DNA from: CALXCT01 sp964422185
Lineage (GTDB): Bacteria; Bacillota; Clostridia; Oscillospirales; Oscillospiraceae
Length of the DNA stretch: 57,873 nucleotides
Reading direction: 5' to 3'
NCBI GenBank assembly: GCA_964422185.1
Contig: CAYRAG010000004.1
Location: 1 to 57,873 of the forward strand
Positions 1-7,830 of this stretch are shown here, piece by piece. A program made the translations under genes and the position numbers. The first letter of the stretch is position 1. Every line of letters starts with the position of its first letter. The notes below the pieces were generated by a model. That model was not told the origin of the DNA, did no database searches, and was given only the letters and a program-made list of their open reading frames with translations.

Positions 1-1310
1 CGATCCAGTATCAGATCAACACCCTCATGACCACCAACGGCCAGTCCCCGTTCGTCACGCTGTTCCTCGTGCTGCGGGAGGGCGATCCCTATATTAAGGA
101 GAACGCCGCCATTATCCAGGAGATCCTGGAGCAGCGGCTGCAGGGCATTAAGAACGAGAAGGGCGTGTACATCACCCCGGCGTTCCCGAAGCTGGTCTAT
201 GTGCTGGACGAGAACAACTGCCTGAAGGGCGGCGAGTACGACTACCTCACGGAGCTGGCCGTGAAGTGCTCCGCCAAGCGGATGTACCCGGACTACATCT
301 CCGCGAAGAAAATGCGGGAGAACTACGAGGGCAATGTCTTCAGCCCCATGGGATGCCGGAGTTTCCTGGCGCCCTGGAAAGACGAGAACGGCAACTACAA
401 GTTCGAGGGGCGGTTCAACCAGGGCGTGGTCTCCATCAACCTGCCTCAGATCGGAATTCTTTCCGGGCAGGACGAGGACAAGTTCTGGCCGCTGCTGGAA
501 GACCGGCTGCAGCTGTGCTTTGAGGCGCTCATGTGCCGGCACAACGCCCTGAAAGGCGTGCGCTCGGATGTGTCCCCCATCCACTGGCAGTACGGCGCCA
601 TCGCCCGGCTGAAGAAAGGCGAGACCATCGACAAACTGCTCTACGGCGGCTACTCCACCCTGTCTCTGGGCTATATCGGCCTGTACGAGGTGACGAAGCT
701 GGTGAAAGGCTGCTCCCACACGGAGCCGGAGGGCGAGGACTTCGCCCTGCGCCTCATGACCCACCTGCGGGAGACCGTGAACCGCTGGAAGAAAGAGACG
801 AACATCGGGTTCGCCCTGTACGGCACCCCGGCCGAGTCTCTGTGCTACCGCTTCGCCCGCATCGACAAGGAGCGCTTTGGCACCATCCCGGACATCACGG
901 ACAAGGGCTACTACACCAACTCCTACCATGTGGATGTGCGCGAGCACATTGACGCGTTCTCCAAGTTCAAATTCGAGAGCCAGTTCCAGAAGATCTCCGC
1001 CGGCGGCTGCATCTCCTATGTGGAGATCCCCAACATGCGCCACAACCTGGAGGCGCTGCAGGATGTGGTTCGGTTCATCTACGACAACATCCAGTACGCC
1101 GAGTTCAACACCAAGAGCGACTACTGCCAGGTGTGCGGCTACGACGGCGAGATCATGATCAACGACGACAACGAGTGGGAGTGCCCCGTCTGCCACAACA
1201 AGGATCACGCCAGGATGAATGTGACCCGCCGCACCTGCGGCTATCTGGGCGAGAACTTCTGGAATGTGGGAAAGACCCGGGAGATCAAGGCCCGCGTCCT
1301 GCATTTGTGA
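1..1310 (+). CDS. nrdD: Anaerobic ribonucleoside-triphosphate reductase (C-terminal part)
   Basis: The gene is cut by the left edge of the window; the frame is open from base 3 and ends at TGA 1308-1310. Class III ribonucleotide reductase makes deoxynucleotides from NTPs under strict anaerobiosis using a glycyl radical. The visible part starts with the family motif QINTLMTTNGQSPF. It ends with a four-cysteine zinc ribbon (CQVC followed about 20 residues later by CPVC) and the glycyl radical loop RTCGYLG, whose Gly carries the radical. The activase nrdG follows about 115 bases downstream, beyond a strong hairpin terminator. Identity is very secure; only the N-terminal part is missing. Confidence 0.97.
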   Translation, partial: IQYQINTLMTTNGQSPFVTLFLVLREGDPYIKENAAIIQEILEQRLQGIKNEKGVYITPAFPKLVYVLDENNCLKGGEYDYLTELAVKCSAKRMYPDYISAKKMRENYEGNVFSPMGCRSFLAPWKDENGNYKFEGRFNQGVVSINLPQIGILSGQDEDKFWPLLEDRLQLCFEALMCRHNALKGVRSDVSPIHWQYGAIARLKKGETIDKLLYGGYSTLSLGYIGLYEVTKLVKGCSHTEPEGEDFALRLMTHLRETVNRWKKETNIGFALYGTPAESLCYRFARIDKERFGTIPDITDKGYYTNSYHVDVREHIDAFSKFKFESQFQKISAGGCISYVEIPNMRHNLEALQDVVRFIYDNIQYAEFNTKSDYCQVCGYDGEIMINDDNEWECPVCHNKDHARMNVTRRTCGYLGENFWNVGKTREIKARVLHL

Positions 1311-1326
1311 GTTGACCGTATCACCG

Positions 1327-1367
1327 CCATGCGGGTGCGTTCTCCGGCGCGCCCGCATGGTTTTTTT
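1327..1367 (+). terminator. Intrinsic terminator between nrdD and nrdG
   Basis: CCATGCGGG (1327-1335) pairs with CCCGCATGG (1352-1360). The stem extends inward by a wobble and three more pairs to 13 bp, with an 8-base loop, and T7 follows (1361-1367). It sits between nrdD and nrdG, so it probably lowers the level of the activase relative to the reductase rather than separating unrelated units. Confidence 0.85.
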
Positions 1368-1425
1368 CCTGCGAGGAAAGGGGGAACGGCCCTCCTCCCG
1401 TACGGGGAGCGGGCCGGCACAACCG

Positions 1426-1953
1426 ATGAATTACGCGACCATCAAGCGCTATGATGTGGCCAACGGCCCCGGCGTCCGGGTGTCCCTGTTTGTCTCCGGC
1501 TGCACCCACGCCTGTCCCGGCTGCTTCAACCCGGAGGCCTGGGATTTTCATTATGGCGAGCCGTTCACCGCCGAGACGGAGGAGAGCATTCTCTCCTCCC
1601 TGGCGCCGGAGTACATCAAGGGTCTCTCCCTGCTGGGGGGCGAGCCTTTCGACCCCCGCAACCAGCCGGCCCTCGCCCCGTTTGTCCGGCGGGTGCGGGA
1701 CGCGTATCCGGACAAGTCCATCTGGTGCTACACCGGCTATGTCCTGGATCCGGATCTCCGCCCCGGCGGCATCGCCTGGACGGAGTATACTGAAGATCTG
1801 CTCGGGTGCATCGACATTCTGGTGGACGGGCCCTTTATTGAGGCGCAGAAAGATCTCAATCTCCGCTTTCGCGGCTCAGCCAATCAGCGGATTCTCCGCC
1901 TGGCGGACACCCTGCGCACGGGGCAGCCGGTCTGGTGGGAGTCTGATCAGTGA
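1426..1953 (+). CDS. nrdG: Anaerobic ribonucleotide reductase activating protein
   Basis: This is a 175-residue radical SAM protein that installs the glycyl radical on NrdD. The N terminus MNYATIKRYDVANGPG is followed by the radical SAM cysteine motif CTHACPGC (CxxxCxxC), which holds the 4Fe-4S cluster. A GGEP motif lies near residue 67 (LLGGEPF). Length is normal for NrdG. The ATG at 1426 is chosen because family members begin here. The frame is open further upstream (to 1264), but that stretch overlaps nrdD and the terminator. Expression probably depends on readthrough of the terminator at 1327-1367, as no good promoter was seen in the gap. Confidence 0.95.
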   Translation: MNYATIKRYDVANGPGVRVSLFVSGCTHACPGCFNPEAWDFHYGEPFTAETEESILSSLAPEYIKGLSLLGGEPFDPRNQPALAPFVRRVRDAYPDKSIWCYTGYVLDPDLRPGGIAWTEYTEDLLGCIDILVDGPFIEAQKDLNLRFRGSANQRILRLADTLRTGQPVWWESDQ

Positions 1954-1990
1954 AAAATCCGGCGTGACCGAACGGCCACGCCGGAGTTTC
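1953..1990. terminator. Bidirectional terminator between nrdG and the YcxB-like gene
   Basis: TCCGGCGTG (1958-1966) pairs perfectly with CACGCCGGA (1977-1985) around a 10-base loop. A5 on the left serves as the U-run for minus-strand transcripts, and GTTTC follows on the right. It lies between two convergent genes. Confidence 0.75.
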
Positions 1991-1996
1991 TGTTGC

Positions 1997-2488
1997 CTAT
2001 CTGATGCGCTTTGCCTTGAACCACGCCATAATCTGTTCCGCCTGGCCCTCCTCGAGGCATCTGCGCGGCACCACATTGCTCACCTGTTTCCGCTTGCTGC
2101 CGCCCTTGGCGTACAGGAGCAGAACTTCTTTCGTCGTCCGGATCTTCTCGGTATTGGCCCACGCCACCACGCCGGTTCCTCCGTTGGCCTCCAGGCGCCA
2201 GCCCAGGGAGTCAAAGCGGTAGGTCATCTCCATCTCGTTATAGGGATATTTCTTATACGCGTAGCAGTAGTAGAAGTGGTAGCCGAGGATCACCACCAGG
2301 GTAATTCCGGCGATCACCCACAGGGTGCCCCACTCCCCGGTGCCGTTGATCAGCAAAATCGAGATCGCCATAAAGGCCAGCAGAATGGGAAGCGCGATAT
2401 ACACCCGCAGCTTCAGGAGATGGTTGGCCTGCAGGAACTCTTTCCGGGTCACGCCCTTGACCTGGACAGTGAAGCCCTCTTCTTCCAT
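1997..2488 (-). CDS. YcxB-like two-helix membrane protein
   Basis: The gene encodes a 163-residue protein. After a short N-terminal stretch there are two hydrophobic helices (roughly residues 29-47 and 53-73). A soluble domain follows, with a strand-rich core and the ending VVPRRCLEEGQAEQIMAWF, which resembles the C-terminal domain of the YcxB-like family. Function is unknown in the family. The start codon ATG (2486-2488) shares one base with the proS stop (TGATG), so the gene is translationally coupled to prolyl-tRNA synthetase. Some relatives are longer. Family assignment is from overall pattern, so moderate confidence. Confidence 0.7.
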   Translation of the reverse strand: MEEEGFTVQVKGVTRKEFLQANHLLKLRVYIALPILLAFMAISILLINGTGEWGTLWVIAGITLVVILGYHFYYCYAYKKYPYNEMEMTYRFDSLGWRLEANGGTGVVAWANTEKIRTTKEVLLLYAKGGSKRKQVSNVVPRRCLEEGQAEQIMAWFKAKRIR

Positions 2489-3933
2489 CAGTAAGCCACC
2501 CCCCAGTATACCATATGTTTCGCGGGCCTGCCGCAGCAGGCGCACACATCGGACAGTTTCTCCTGGGCGAAGGGGATGCACCGGGAGGAGACGCCCGCCT
2601 CCTCCTTCATCTTCAGCTCGCACTCCAGATCGCCGCACCACATGGCCTTGGCGAAGCCGCCCCGGGTGGACATCTTCTCTTTCACTTCCGCCATGGTCAG
2701 GCAGGGGTAGGTGTTCTCCTCCAGGTTCTTCTTCGCTTTCGCGTACAGCGCGTCGTGGATGGTGTCCAGCATCTCCGCCACGGTCTGCTCCAGGCCGTCC
2801 AGGGACGCGAAGCTCTTCTCCCCGCTGTCCCGGCGGACAAGAACGCACTGGTTCTTCTCGATGTCCCGGGGGCCCATCTCCAGCCGCAGGGGCACGCCTT
2901 TCATCTCGTACTCGGCGAACTTCCAGCCGGCGGACTGCTCGGAGTCGTCCAGCTTCACCCGGAAGCCGGCGGTCTTCAGCCGATCCGCCGCGGCGTGCGC
3001 CGCGTCCAGGACGCCCTGCTTGTGCTGCGCCACGGGGACGATCACCACCTGGATGGGCGCCACTCTCGGGGGCAGCACCAGCCCGCGGTTGTCCCCGTGG
3101 GTCATGATCAGCCCGCCGATGGTGCGGGTGGACAGGCCCCAGGAGGTCTCGTGGGGCGTGACCAGCTGGTTGTTCTTGTCCGCGTAGGTGATCCCGAACG
3201 CCCTGGCGAACCCGTCCCCGAAGTAGTGGCTGGTGCCGTTCTGCAGCGCCTTGCGGTCGTGCATCATGCACTCTATGGTGTAGGTGCGCTCCGCGCCGGC
3301 GAACTTCTCCTTCTCCGTCTTCACGCCCTTGACCACGGGCATGGCCAGCACATTCTCGCAGAGATCCGCGTAGATGTTCAGCATGCGCTCTGCCTCTTCA
3401 ATGGCCTCCTCCGCGGTGGCGTGGAGCGTGTGGCCCTCCTGCCACAGAAACTCCCGGTGGCGCAGGAACGGCCGGGAGGTCTTCTCCCAGCGCAGCACGG
3501 AGCACCACTGGTTGTACAGCAGCGGCAAATCCCGCCAGGAGTGGACGATGTGGCTCCAGTGCTCGCAGAACAGGGTCTCGGAGGTGGGACGGACGCACAG
3601 CCGCTCCTCCAGCTCCTCGCTGCCGCCCATGGTGACCCAGGCGCACTCGGGGGCGAAGCCCTCCACATGGTCTTTCTCCTTCTGGAGCAGGCTCTCCGGG
3701 ATGAGCAGCGGCATGGCCACATTCGTATGCCCGGTCTCCTTGAAACGCCGATCCAGCTCGCTCTGGATATTCTCCCAGATCGCGTAGCCGTACGGGCGGT
3801 AGATAAACATGCCTTTTACGCTGGAGTAGTCGATGAGCTCCGCCTTGGTGCAGACATCCGTATACCACTGGGCGAAGTCCTCCTCCATGTCGGTGATCTG
3901 CTCCACCGCTTTTTTGTTCTCGTGTTCCGCCAT
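2488..3933 (-). CDS. proS: Prolyl-tRNA synthetase (archaeal/eukaryotic-type, short form)
   Basis: This class II aminoacyl-tRNA synthetase charges tRNA-Pro. At 481 residues it is the short ProS type without the editing insertion domain. Visible landmarks are the motif 2 region (FLRHREFLWQEGHT), the motif 3 glycine-rich stretch near LSTRTIGGLIMTHGDN, the anticodon-binding domain starting around IQVVIVP, and the C-terminal zinc-binding domain with several Cys (CGDLECE, CACCG) ending in the typical aromatic-AY tail. An AGAGGA ribosome site precedes ATG 3933. The gene is the first of a two-gene unit with the YcxB-like protein and has its own promoter at 4020-4048. Confidence 0.96.
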   Translation of the reverse strand: MAEHENKKAVEQITDMEEDFAQWYTDVCTKAELIDYSSVKGMFIYRPYGYAIWENIQSELDRRFKETGHTNVAMPLLIPESLLQKEKDHVEGFAPECAWVTMGGSEELEERLCVRPTSETLFCEHWSHIVHSWRDLPLLYNQWCSVLRWEKTSRPFLRHREFLWQEGHTLHATAEEAIEEAERMLNIYADLCENVLAMPVVKGVKTEKEKFAGAERTYTIECMMHDRKALQNGTSHYFGDGFARAFGITYADKNNQLVTPHETSWGLSTRTIGGLIMTHGDNRGLVLPPRVAPIQVVIVPVAQHKQGVLDAAHAAADRLKTAGFRVKLDDSEQSAGWKFAEYEMKGVPLRLEMGPRDIEKNQCVLVRRDSGEKSFASLDGLEQTVAEMLDTIHDALYAKAKKNLEENTYPCLTMAEVKEKMSTRGGFAKAMWCGDLECELKMKEEAGVSSRCIPFAQEKLSDVCACCGRPAKHMVYWGVAY

Positions 3934-4019
3934 TGATTTCGTCCTCTCTCCAAAGAATGAATCCGGTTCCCCCGCGGCCGCATGTCCCGCACGGGGCGTG
4001 CGCCGCGCTCTTTTCCCGT

Positions 4020-4048
4020 ATTATAGCCCAAGTCCCGCCGGATCGCAA
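4020..4048 (-). promoter_or_regulatory. Promoter of proS
   Basis: On the minus strand TTGCGA (4043-4048) and TATAAT (4020-4025) are separated by exactly 17 bases. The upstream TTTTGCTTGCG stretch, the GGCGGGA in the spacer and GGCTATAAT at the -10 are nearly the same in the azlC promoter at 20467-20495. The -35 lies inside the 55-base repeat flanking the assembly gap. Confidence 0.75.
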
Positions 4049-4084
4049 GCAAAACCGTGCAGCGCCGCACGGGCGCTCCGCCCG
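4030..4084 (+). repeat. 55-base direct repeat, left copy at assembly gap 1
   Basis: These 55 bases are identical to 4185-4239, immediately on the other side of the N run. Identical ends of exactly 55 bases are what de Bruijn assemblers with k=55 leave on adjoining contigs. The repeat is therefore more likely an assembly overlap than a genomic duplication. Confidence 0.85.
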
Positions 4085-4184
4085 NNNNNNNNNNNNNNNN
4101 NNNNNNNNNNNNNNNNNNNNNNNNNNNNNNNNNNNNNNNNNNNNNNNNNNNNNNNNNNNNNNNNNNNNNNNNNNNNNNNNNNNN
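4085..4184. other. Assembly gap (100 N)
   Basis: A run of exactly 100 N separates two identical 55-base sequences. The gap length is probably a placeholder. If the flanks are one and the same sequence, the true distance is 155 bases shorter, and the proS and flavoprotein promoters lie about 110 bases closer together than drawn. No coding region is interrupted. Confidence 0.9.
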
Positions 4185-4239
4185 AAGTCCCGCCGGATCG
4201 CAAGCAAAACCGTGCAGCGCCGCACGGGCGCTCCGCCCG
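4185..4239 (+). repeat. 55-base direct repeat, right copy at assembly gap 1
   Basis: This is a perfect copy of 4030-4084. Its -35-like TCGCAA is present, but no -10 follows here, so a second functional proS promoter is not implied. Confidence 0.85.
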
Positions 4240-4287
4240 TGGCACAGAGGCGGCAGGCCAGCGCCGGGAGGGGCGCGGAATTGCGGA

Positions 4288-4316
4288 TTGCTTTTTCCCC
4301 CGGTATCCCCTATAAT
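4288..4316 (+). promoter_or_regulatory. Promoter of the flavoprotein gene
   Basis: TTGCTT (4288-4293), a 17-base spacer and a perfect TATAAT (4311-4316) lie about 130 bases upstream of the ATG at 4444. The intervening leader is GC-rich with no clear riboswitch. Confidence 0.7.
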
Positions 4317-4443
4317 GGTCGCAATGACGCGGCCAGACCGCAGAGAAACCAGAACGCGCCCCGCACGCCGGGGCGGAGAAAGGAGGATCGGCCCGCCTCA
4401 CGGCTCCCCCGGGGGGAGCGGGTGCCGGGCCGGGAAAAGGGTT

Positions 4444-5079
4444 ATGAAAGTTGTGGCGTTCAACGGCAGTCCCCGGAAAGAGGGCAACACCTACCACGCT
4501 CTGCGCCTGGTGGCGGACGAGCTGGAAAAAGAGGGCATTGAGGTGGAGATCATCCACATCGGCGCGCAGCCGGTGCGCAGCTGCGCCGGGTGCAACATGT
4601 GCGCCCGGAACCGGGACGAGAAGTGTGTGCTCCAGGGGGACGACATGAACCTCTGGATCCAGAAGATGAAAGAGGCGGACGGCATCCTGTTCGGAAGCCC
4701 CGTCCACTTCGCCGGCATCTCCGGCGCCATGAAGTGCTTCCTGGACAGGGCCACCTATGTCTGCGGCAACAACGGCGGTCTGCTCCGCCATAAGGTGGGC
4801 GCCGCAGTGACCGCGGTGCGCCGCAGCGGCGGCATCCCGTCCGTGGACTGCATGAACCACTACCTCTCCTACTCCGAGATGCTCATGCCCGGATCCAACT
4901 ACTGGAATGTGATCCACGGCATGAAGCCCGGCCAGGTGGAGGAGGACGCCGAGGGCGTGCAGATCCTCCAGGTGCTGGGCCGGAACATGGCCTGGCTGAT
5001 GAAACTGGTGGAGTACGGCAAAGACGCGGTGCCCGCGCCGGAGCCGGTTCGGAAGGTGTTTACCAACTTTATCCGCTGA
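4444..5079 (+). CDS. Flavodoxin-fold NAD(P)H/FMN-dependent oxidoreductase with cysteine cluster
   Basis: This is a 211-residue member of the NADPH-dependent FMN reductase / iron-sulfur flavoprotein group. The N terminus MKVVAFNGSPRKEGNTYH is the FMN phosphate-binding loop. The CAGCNMCARN motif (three Cys within seven residues), with a fourth Cys 8 residues later, is placed where related proteins carry either a 4Fe-4S cluster or a structural cysteine loop. GSPVHFAGISGAMKCFLDR is the second FMN-contacting region. The protein is cytosolic and monocistronic, with its own promoter and terminator. The physiological electron partner cannot be told from the sequence. Confidence 0.9.
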   Translation: MKVVAFNGSPRKEGNTYHALRLVADELEKEGIEVEIIHIGAQPVRSCAGCNMCARNRDEKCVLQGDDMNLWIQKMKEADGILFGSPVHFAGISGAMKCFLDRATYVCGNNGGLLRHKVGAAVTAVRRSGGIPSVDCMNHYLSYSEMLMPGSNYWNVIHGMKPGQVEEDAEGVQILQVLGRNMAWLMKLVEYGKDAVPAPEPVRKVFTNFIR

Positions 5080-5088
5080 CGGTTTCCG

Positions 5089-5126
5089 CGGCCGGCCCCG
5101 ATGTCCGGGGCCGGCCGTTTTTTCTT
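5089..5126 (+). terminator. Terminator of the flavoprotein gene
   Basis: GGCCGGCCCCG (5090-5100) pairs with CGGGGCCGGCC (5106-5116) around a five-base loop, followed by T6. This is a very strong intrinsic terminator just after the stop codon. Confidence 0.9.
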
Positions 5127-5134
5127 CCCCGGGT

Positions 5135-5171
5135 AAAAAAGCGGAGGCGCGGCACGAAACCGCGTCTCCGC
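5135..5171 (-). terminator. Terminator of the liv operon
   Basis: GCGGAGGCGCGG (5141-5152) pairs with CCGCGTCTCCGC (5160-5171) with one wobble. The A6 at 5135-5140 reads as a U-run on the minus strand, just after the livF stop codon. It faces the flavoprotein terminator. Confidence 0.85.
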
Positions 5172-5201
5172 CTCTTTCTTTTTCTGTGTCTCTTTACGGT
5201 G

Positions 5202-5915
5202 TCAGCCGCCCAGGTAGGCCTTTTTGACCGCCTCGTCGTTGAGCAGCTCCTCGCCGGTGCCTGTGGCCACGACCTTGCCGGTCTCCAGCACATAGCCCCG
5301 GTTTGCCACGGAGAGCGCCATCTGGGCGTTCTGCTCCACCAGCAGAATGGTGGTGCCCGCCTCGTGCAGCTCCTTGATGATGTCGAAGATCTGCTCCACC
5401 AGGATGGGGGCCAGACCCATGGACGGCTCGTCCAGCATCATCAGCTTCGGCCGGGACATCAGCGCCCGGCCCATGGCCAGCATCTGCTGCTCGCCGCCGG
5501 ACAGGGTGCCGGCGATCTGGCGCCGGCGCTCTTTCAGCCGGGGGAAGCGCTGGTACACATCCTCCAGAGAGTCCGCGATCTCGCTGTTCTGGCGGGTGTA
5601 GGCGCCCATCTCCAGGTTCTCCTCCACCGTCATCTGCAAAAAGACCCGGCGTCCCTCCGGAACCTGCGCCAGGCCCCGCGCCACGATCTTGTGGGCCGGC
5701 ACGCCGGAGAGGCTCTTGCCCAGAAACTCGATGGAGCCCGTGCGGGAGTGAAGCAGGCCGGAGATGGTCTGCAGCGTGGTGGATTTGCCGGCGCCGTTGG
5801 CGCCGATCAGGGTGACGATCTCCCCCTCGTTGACCTCGAAGGACACGCCCTTGATGGCGTGGATGCTGCCGTAGTATACATTGATATCCGTCACTTTCAG
5901 CATCATGCCGCTCAC
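5202..5915 (-). CDS. livF: Branched-chain amino acid ABC transporter ATPase LivF
   Basis: This is the 237-residue second ATPase of a HAAT-type importer. It has Walker A GANGAGKST near residue 40, signature LSGGEQQMLAMGRAL, and Walker B LMMLDEPSMGL. The C terminus is the short AYLGG ending usual for LivF. The ATG at 5915 overlaps the livG stop by 4 bases (ATGA), so the two are translationally coupled. Nearby in-frame ATGs at codons 4 and 5 are possible alternatives. It works with LivG on the cytosolic face to drive import of Leu/Ile/Val or related amino acids. Confidence 0.95.
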   Translation of the reverse strand: MSGMMLKVTDINVYYGSIHAIKGVSFEVNEGEIVTLIGANGAGKSTTLQTISGLLHSRTGSIEFLGKSLSGVPAHKIVARGLAQVPEGRRVFLQMTVEENLEMGAYTRQNSEIADSLEDVYQRFPRLKERRRQIAGTLSGGEQQMLAMGRALMSRPKLMMLDEPSMGLAPILVEQIFDIIKELHEAGTTILLVEQNAQMALSVANRGYVLETGKVVATGTGEELLNDEAVKKAYLGG

Positions 5916-6760
5916 CCCCTGTTCCGCTTGCCCAGGTAGGCCTCGATCACCGTGGGGTTGGCCTGGATCTCCTCCGCGGTGCCCTTGGCGATGATCTGGC
6001 CGAAGTTCAGCACGCAGATGCCCTCGCAGATGCCCATGACCAGGGACATGTCGTGCTCAATGAGCAGAATGGCGATGTGGAAAGTGTCCCGGATCTTCAC
6101 GATGTTCTCCATGAGCTCGGCGGTCTCCGAGGGGTTCATGCCCGCCGCCGGCTCGTCCAGCAGCAGCAGGCACGGGTTGGTGGCCAGAGCCCGGACAATC
6201 TCCAGTCGGCGCTGGGCGCCGTAGGGCAGGGAGCCCGCCTGGTGATCCGCCAGATCCTGCATGTCAAAGATGGACAGCAGCTCCAGTGCCCGCTCGTGGG
6301 CGGCTTTCTCCTGCCGCCAGTATTTGGGCAGCCGGAGGACGCCGGTCAGGGCGGAGTAGCGCTCCTGGTTGTGCAGCCCGACTTTCACATTGTCCTCCAC
6401 GCTCATGTTGTCGAACAGGCGGATGTTCTGGAAAGTCCGGGCGATGCCCATGCGGTTGACCTGGATGGTGCTCTTGCCCGCGGTATCCACGCCGTCCAGC
6501 AATATGGTGCCACGGGTGGGCTGATAGACCTTGGTCAGCAGATTGAAGACCGTCGTCTTGCCCGCACCGTTTGGTCCGATGAGGCCGGCGATCTCCGTGC
6601 GGCCGATGGTGATGGTGAAGTCGTCCACGGCGCGCAGGCCGCCGAAGTCGATGCCCAGGTGGTTGCACTCCAGCACAGGCGTCTTGTCCAGATCCCGCTC
6701 CGGGATGATGGAGCGGCTGGGCACGGGAACCATTTTCCCTTTCTGGAATTTCTCAGCCAT
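5912..6760 (-). CDS. livG: Branched-chain amino acid ABC transporter ATPase LivG
   Basis: This is a 282-residue ATPase. About 30 extra N-terminal residues precede the usual start of the domain at TPVLECNHLGIDFGG. Walker A is GPNGAGKT, the family-typical signature variant is LPYGAQRRLEIVRAL, Walker B is LLLLDEPAAGMNP, and the H-loop is LIEHDM. It overlaps livM by 8 bases and livF by 4, so the operon is tightly packed. It pairs with LivF as the heterodimeric motor. Confidence 0.95.
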   Translation of the reverse strand: MAEKFQKGKMVPVPSRSIIPERDLDKTPVLECNHLGIDFGGLRAVDDFTITIGRTEIAGLIGPNGAGKTTVFNLLTKVYQPTRGTILLDGVDTAGKSTIQVNRMGIARTFQNIRLFDNMSVEDNVKVGLHNQERYSALTGVLRLPKYWRQEKAAHERALELLSIFDMQDLADHQAGSLPYGAQRRLEIVRALATNPCLLLLDEPAAGMNPSETAELMENIVKIRDTFHIAILLIEHDMSLVMGICEGICVLNFGQIIAKGTAEEIQANPTVIEAYLGKRNRG

Positions 6761-7823
6761 CTGCCTCTTCTCCTTTCCGTTTGGGAAGGATGCGCCGGAT
6801 CAGGGCCTTGACCTGCGGGCTGTTGGTGGCCAGCATGACCAGGATCAGCACAATGGCGTAGAACAGCATGCGGTAGTCCGCGAACTGCCGCAGCGCCTCC
6901 GGCAGGATATACAGCACCACCGTGGCGATGATGGATCCCCAGATATTGCCCAGGCCCCCCAGGACGACATAGACCAGGACGAGGATGGAGGTGTTGAAGT
7001 CAAACCGGCTGGAGACCAGGCTGCCGTAGTTCAGGCCGTACAGGGCCCCGGCGGCGCCCGCCAGCGCGGCGGAGGTGATAAACGCGATGAGCTTGTACTT
7101 CGTGATGCTGATGCCCGTGCTCTCCGCGGCGATCCGGTTGTCCCGGATGGCCATGATGGCGCGGCCGGTGCGGCTGCGGATCAGGTTCAGCACGATCACC
7201 AGGGTGATCATCACCAGGATGTATCCGGCGGGGAAACTGGCCAGCTTCTGGATTCCCACGGCGCCCTGGGCGCCCTTGATGATGGCCACGCCGTCCGCCG
7301 CCAGGTTGAGGTCGCTGACGGTCTTCTTGCTGATGTTGAAGATGATGTGGATGCCGTTGCTGTCATAGCCCACCAGCAGGCAGTTGATCAGATCCTTGAT
7401 GATCTGCCCGAACGCCAGGGTGACGATGGCCAGGTAGTCCCCGCGCAGACGCAGCACGGGCACGCCCACAATGACGCCCACCACGGCGGCCAGGGCCGCG
7501 CCCACGAGAATGGCGATGATCAGGCGCACCGGGCCGAACGGGATGACATTCTGCAGGCTCATGCCGGCCACGATGCCGGCGAACGCGCCCACGCTCATGA
7601 ACCCCGCGTGGCCCAGGGACAGCTCCCCGGAGATGCCTACCACCAGGTTCAGGGACACAGACATGACGATAAAGCAGCAGATGGGCACCAGCCAGGAGTT
7701 CTGGGCGTTGGACAGCGCCCCCGCCCGCTGCAGGGCGTAGATGATGACAAACGCGACGGTGACGCCGATGTAGGTGGCGAAATCCACCTTTGTGGTCTTC
7801 TTCAGACTCTTCAACCTGTCCAT
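6753..7823 (-). CDS. livM: Branched-chain amino acid ABC transporter permease LivM
   Basis: This is a 356-residue polytopic permease of the BPD_transp_2 family with about ten hydrophobic helices. It has the typical YLAIVTLAFGQII segment and a cytosolic ATPase-contact loop near RTGRAIMAIRDNRIAAESTGI. The start is placed at ATG 7823 (MDRLKS) because a GTGAGG ribosome site lies five bases upstream. The frame runs nine codons further up, which would overlap livH. LivM and LivH form the membrane channel. Confidence 0.93.
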   Translation of the reverse strand: MDRLKSLKKTTKVDFATYIGVTVAFVIIYALQRAGALSNAQNSWLVPICCFIVMSVSLNLVVGISGELSLGHAGFMSVGAFAGIVAGMSLQNVIPFGPVRLIIAILVGAALAAVVGVIVGVPVLRLRGDYLAIVTLAFGQIIKDLINCLLVGYDSNGIHIIFNISKKTVSDLNLAADGVAIIKGAQGAVGIQKLASFPAGYILVMITLVIVLNLIRSRTGRAIMAIRDNRIAAESTGISITKYKLIAFITSAALAGAAGALYGLNYGSLVSSRFDFNTSILVLVYVVLGGLGNIWGSIIATVVLYILPEALRQFADYRMLFYAIVLILVMLATNSPQVKALIRRILPKRKGEEADG

Positions 7824-7830
7824 ACCGGCC

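Noticed and set aside
2515..3936. A 473-codon frame opposite proS
   Set aside because: It is a compositional shadow of proS; the minus strand shows full synthetase motifs.
4030..4239. True tandem duplication of 55 bases
   Set aside because: Both copies end exactly at the N run and the same length recurs at the second gap, which fits assembler overlap.
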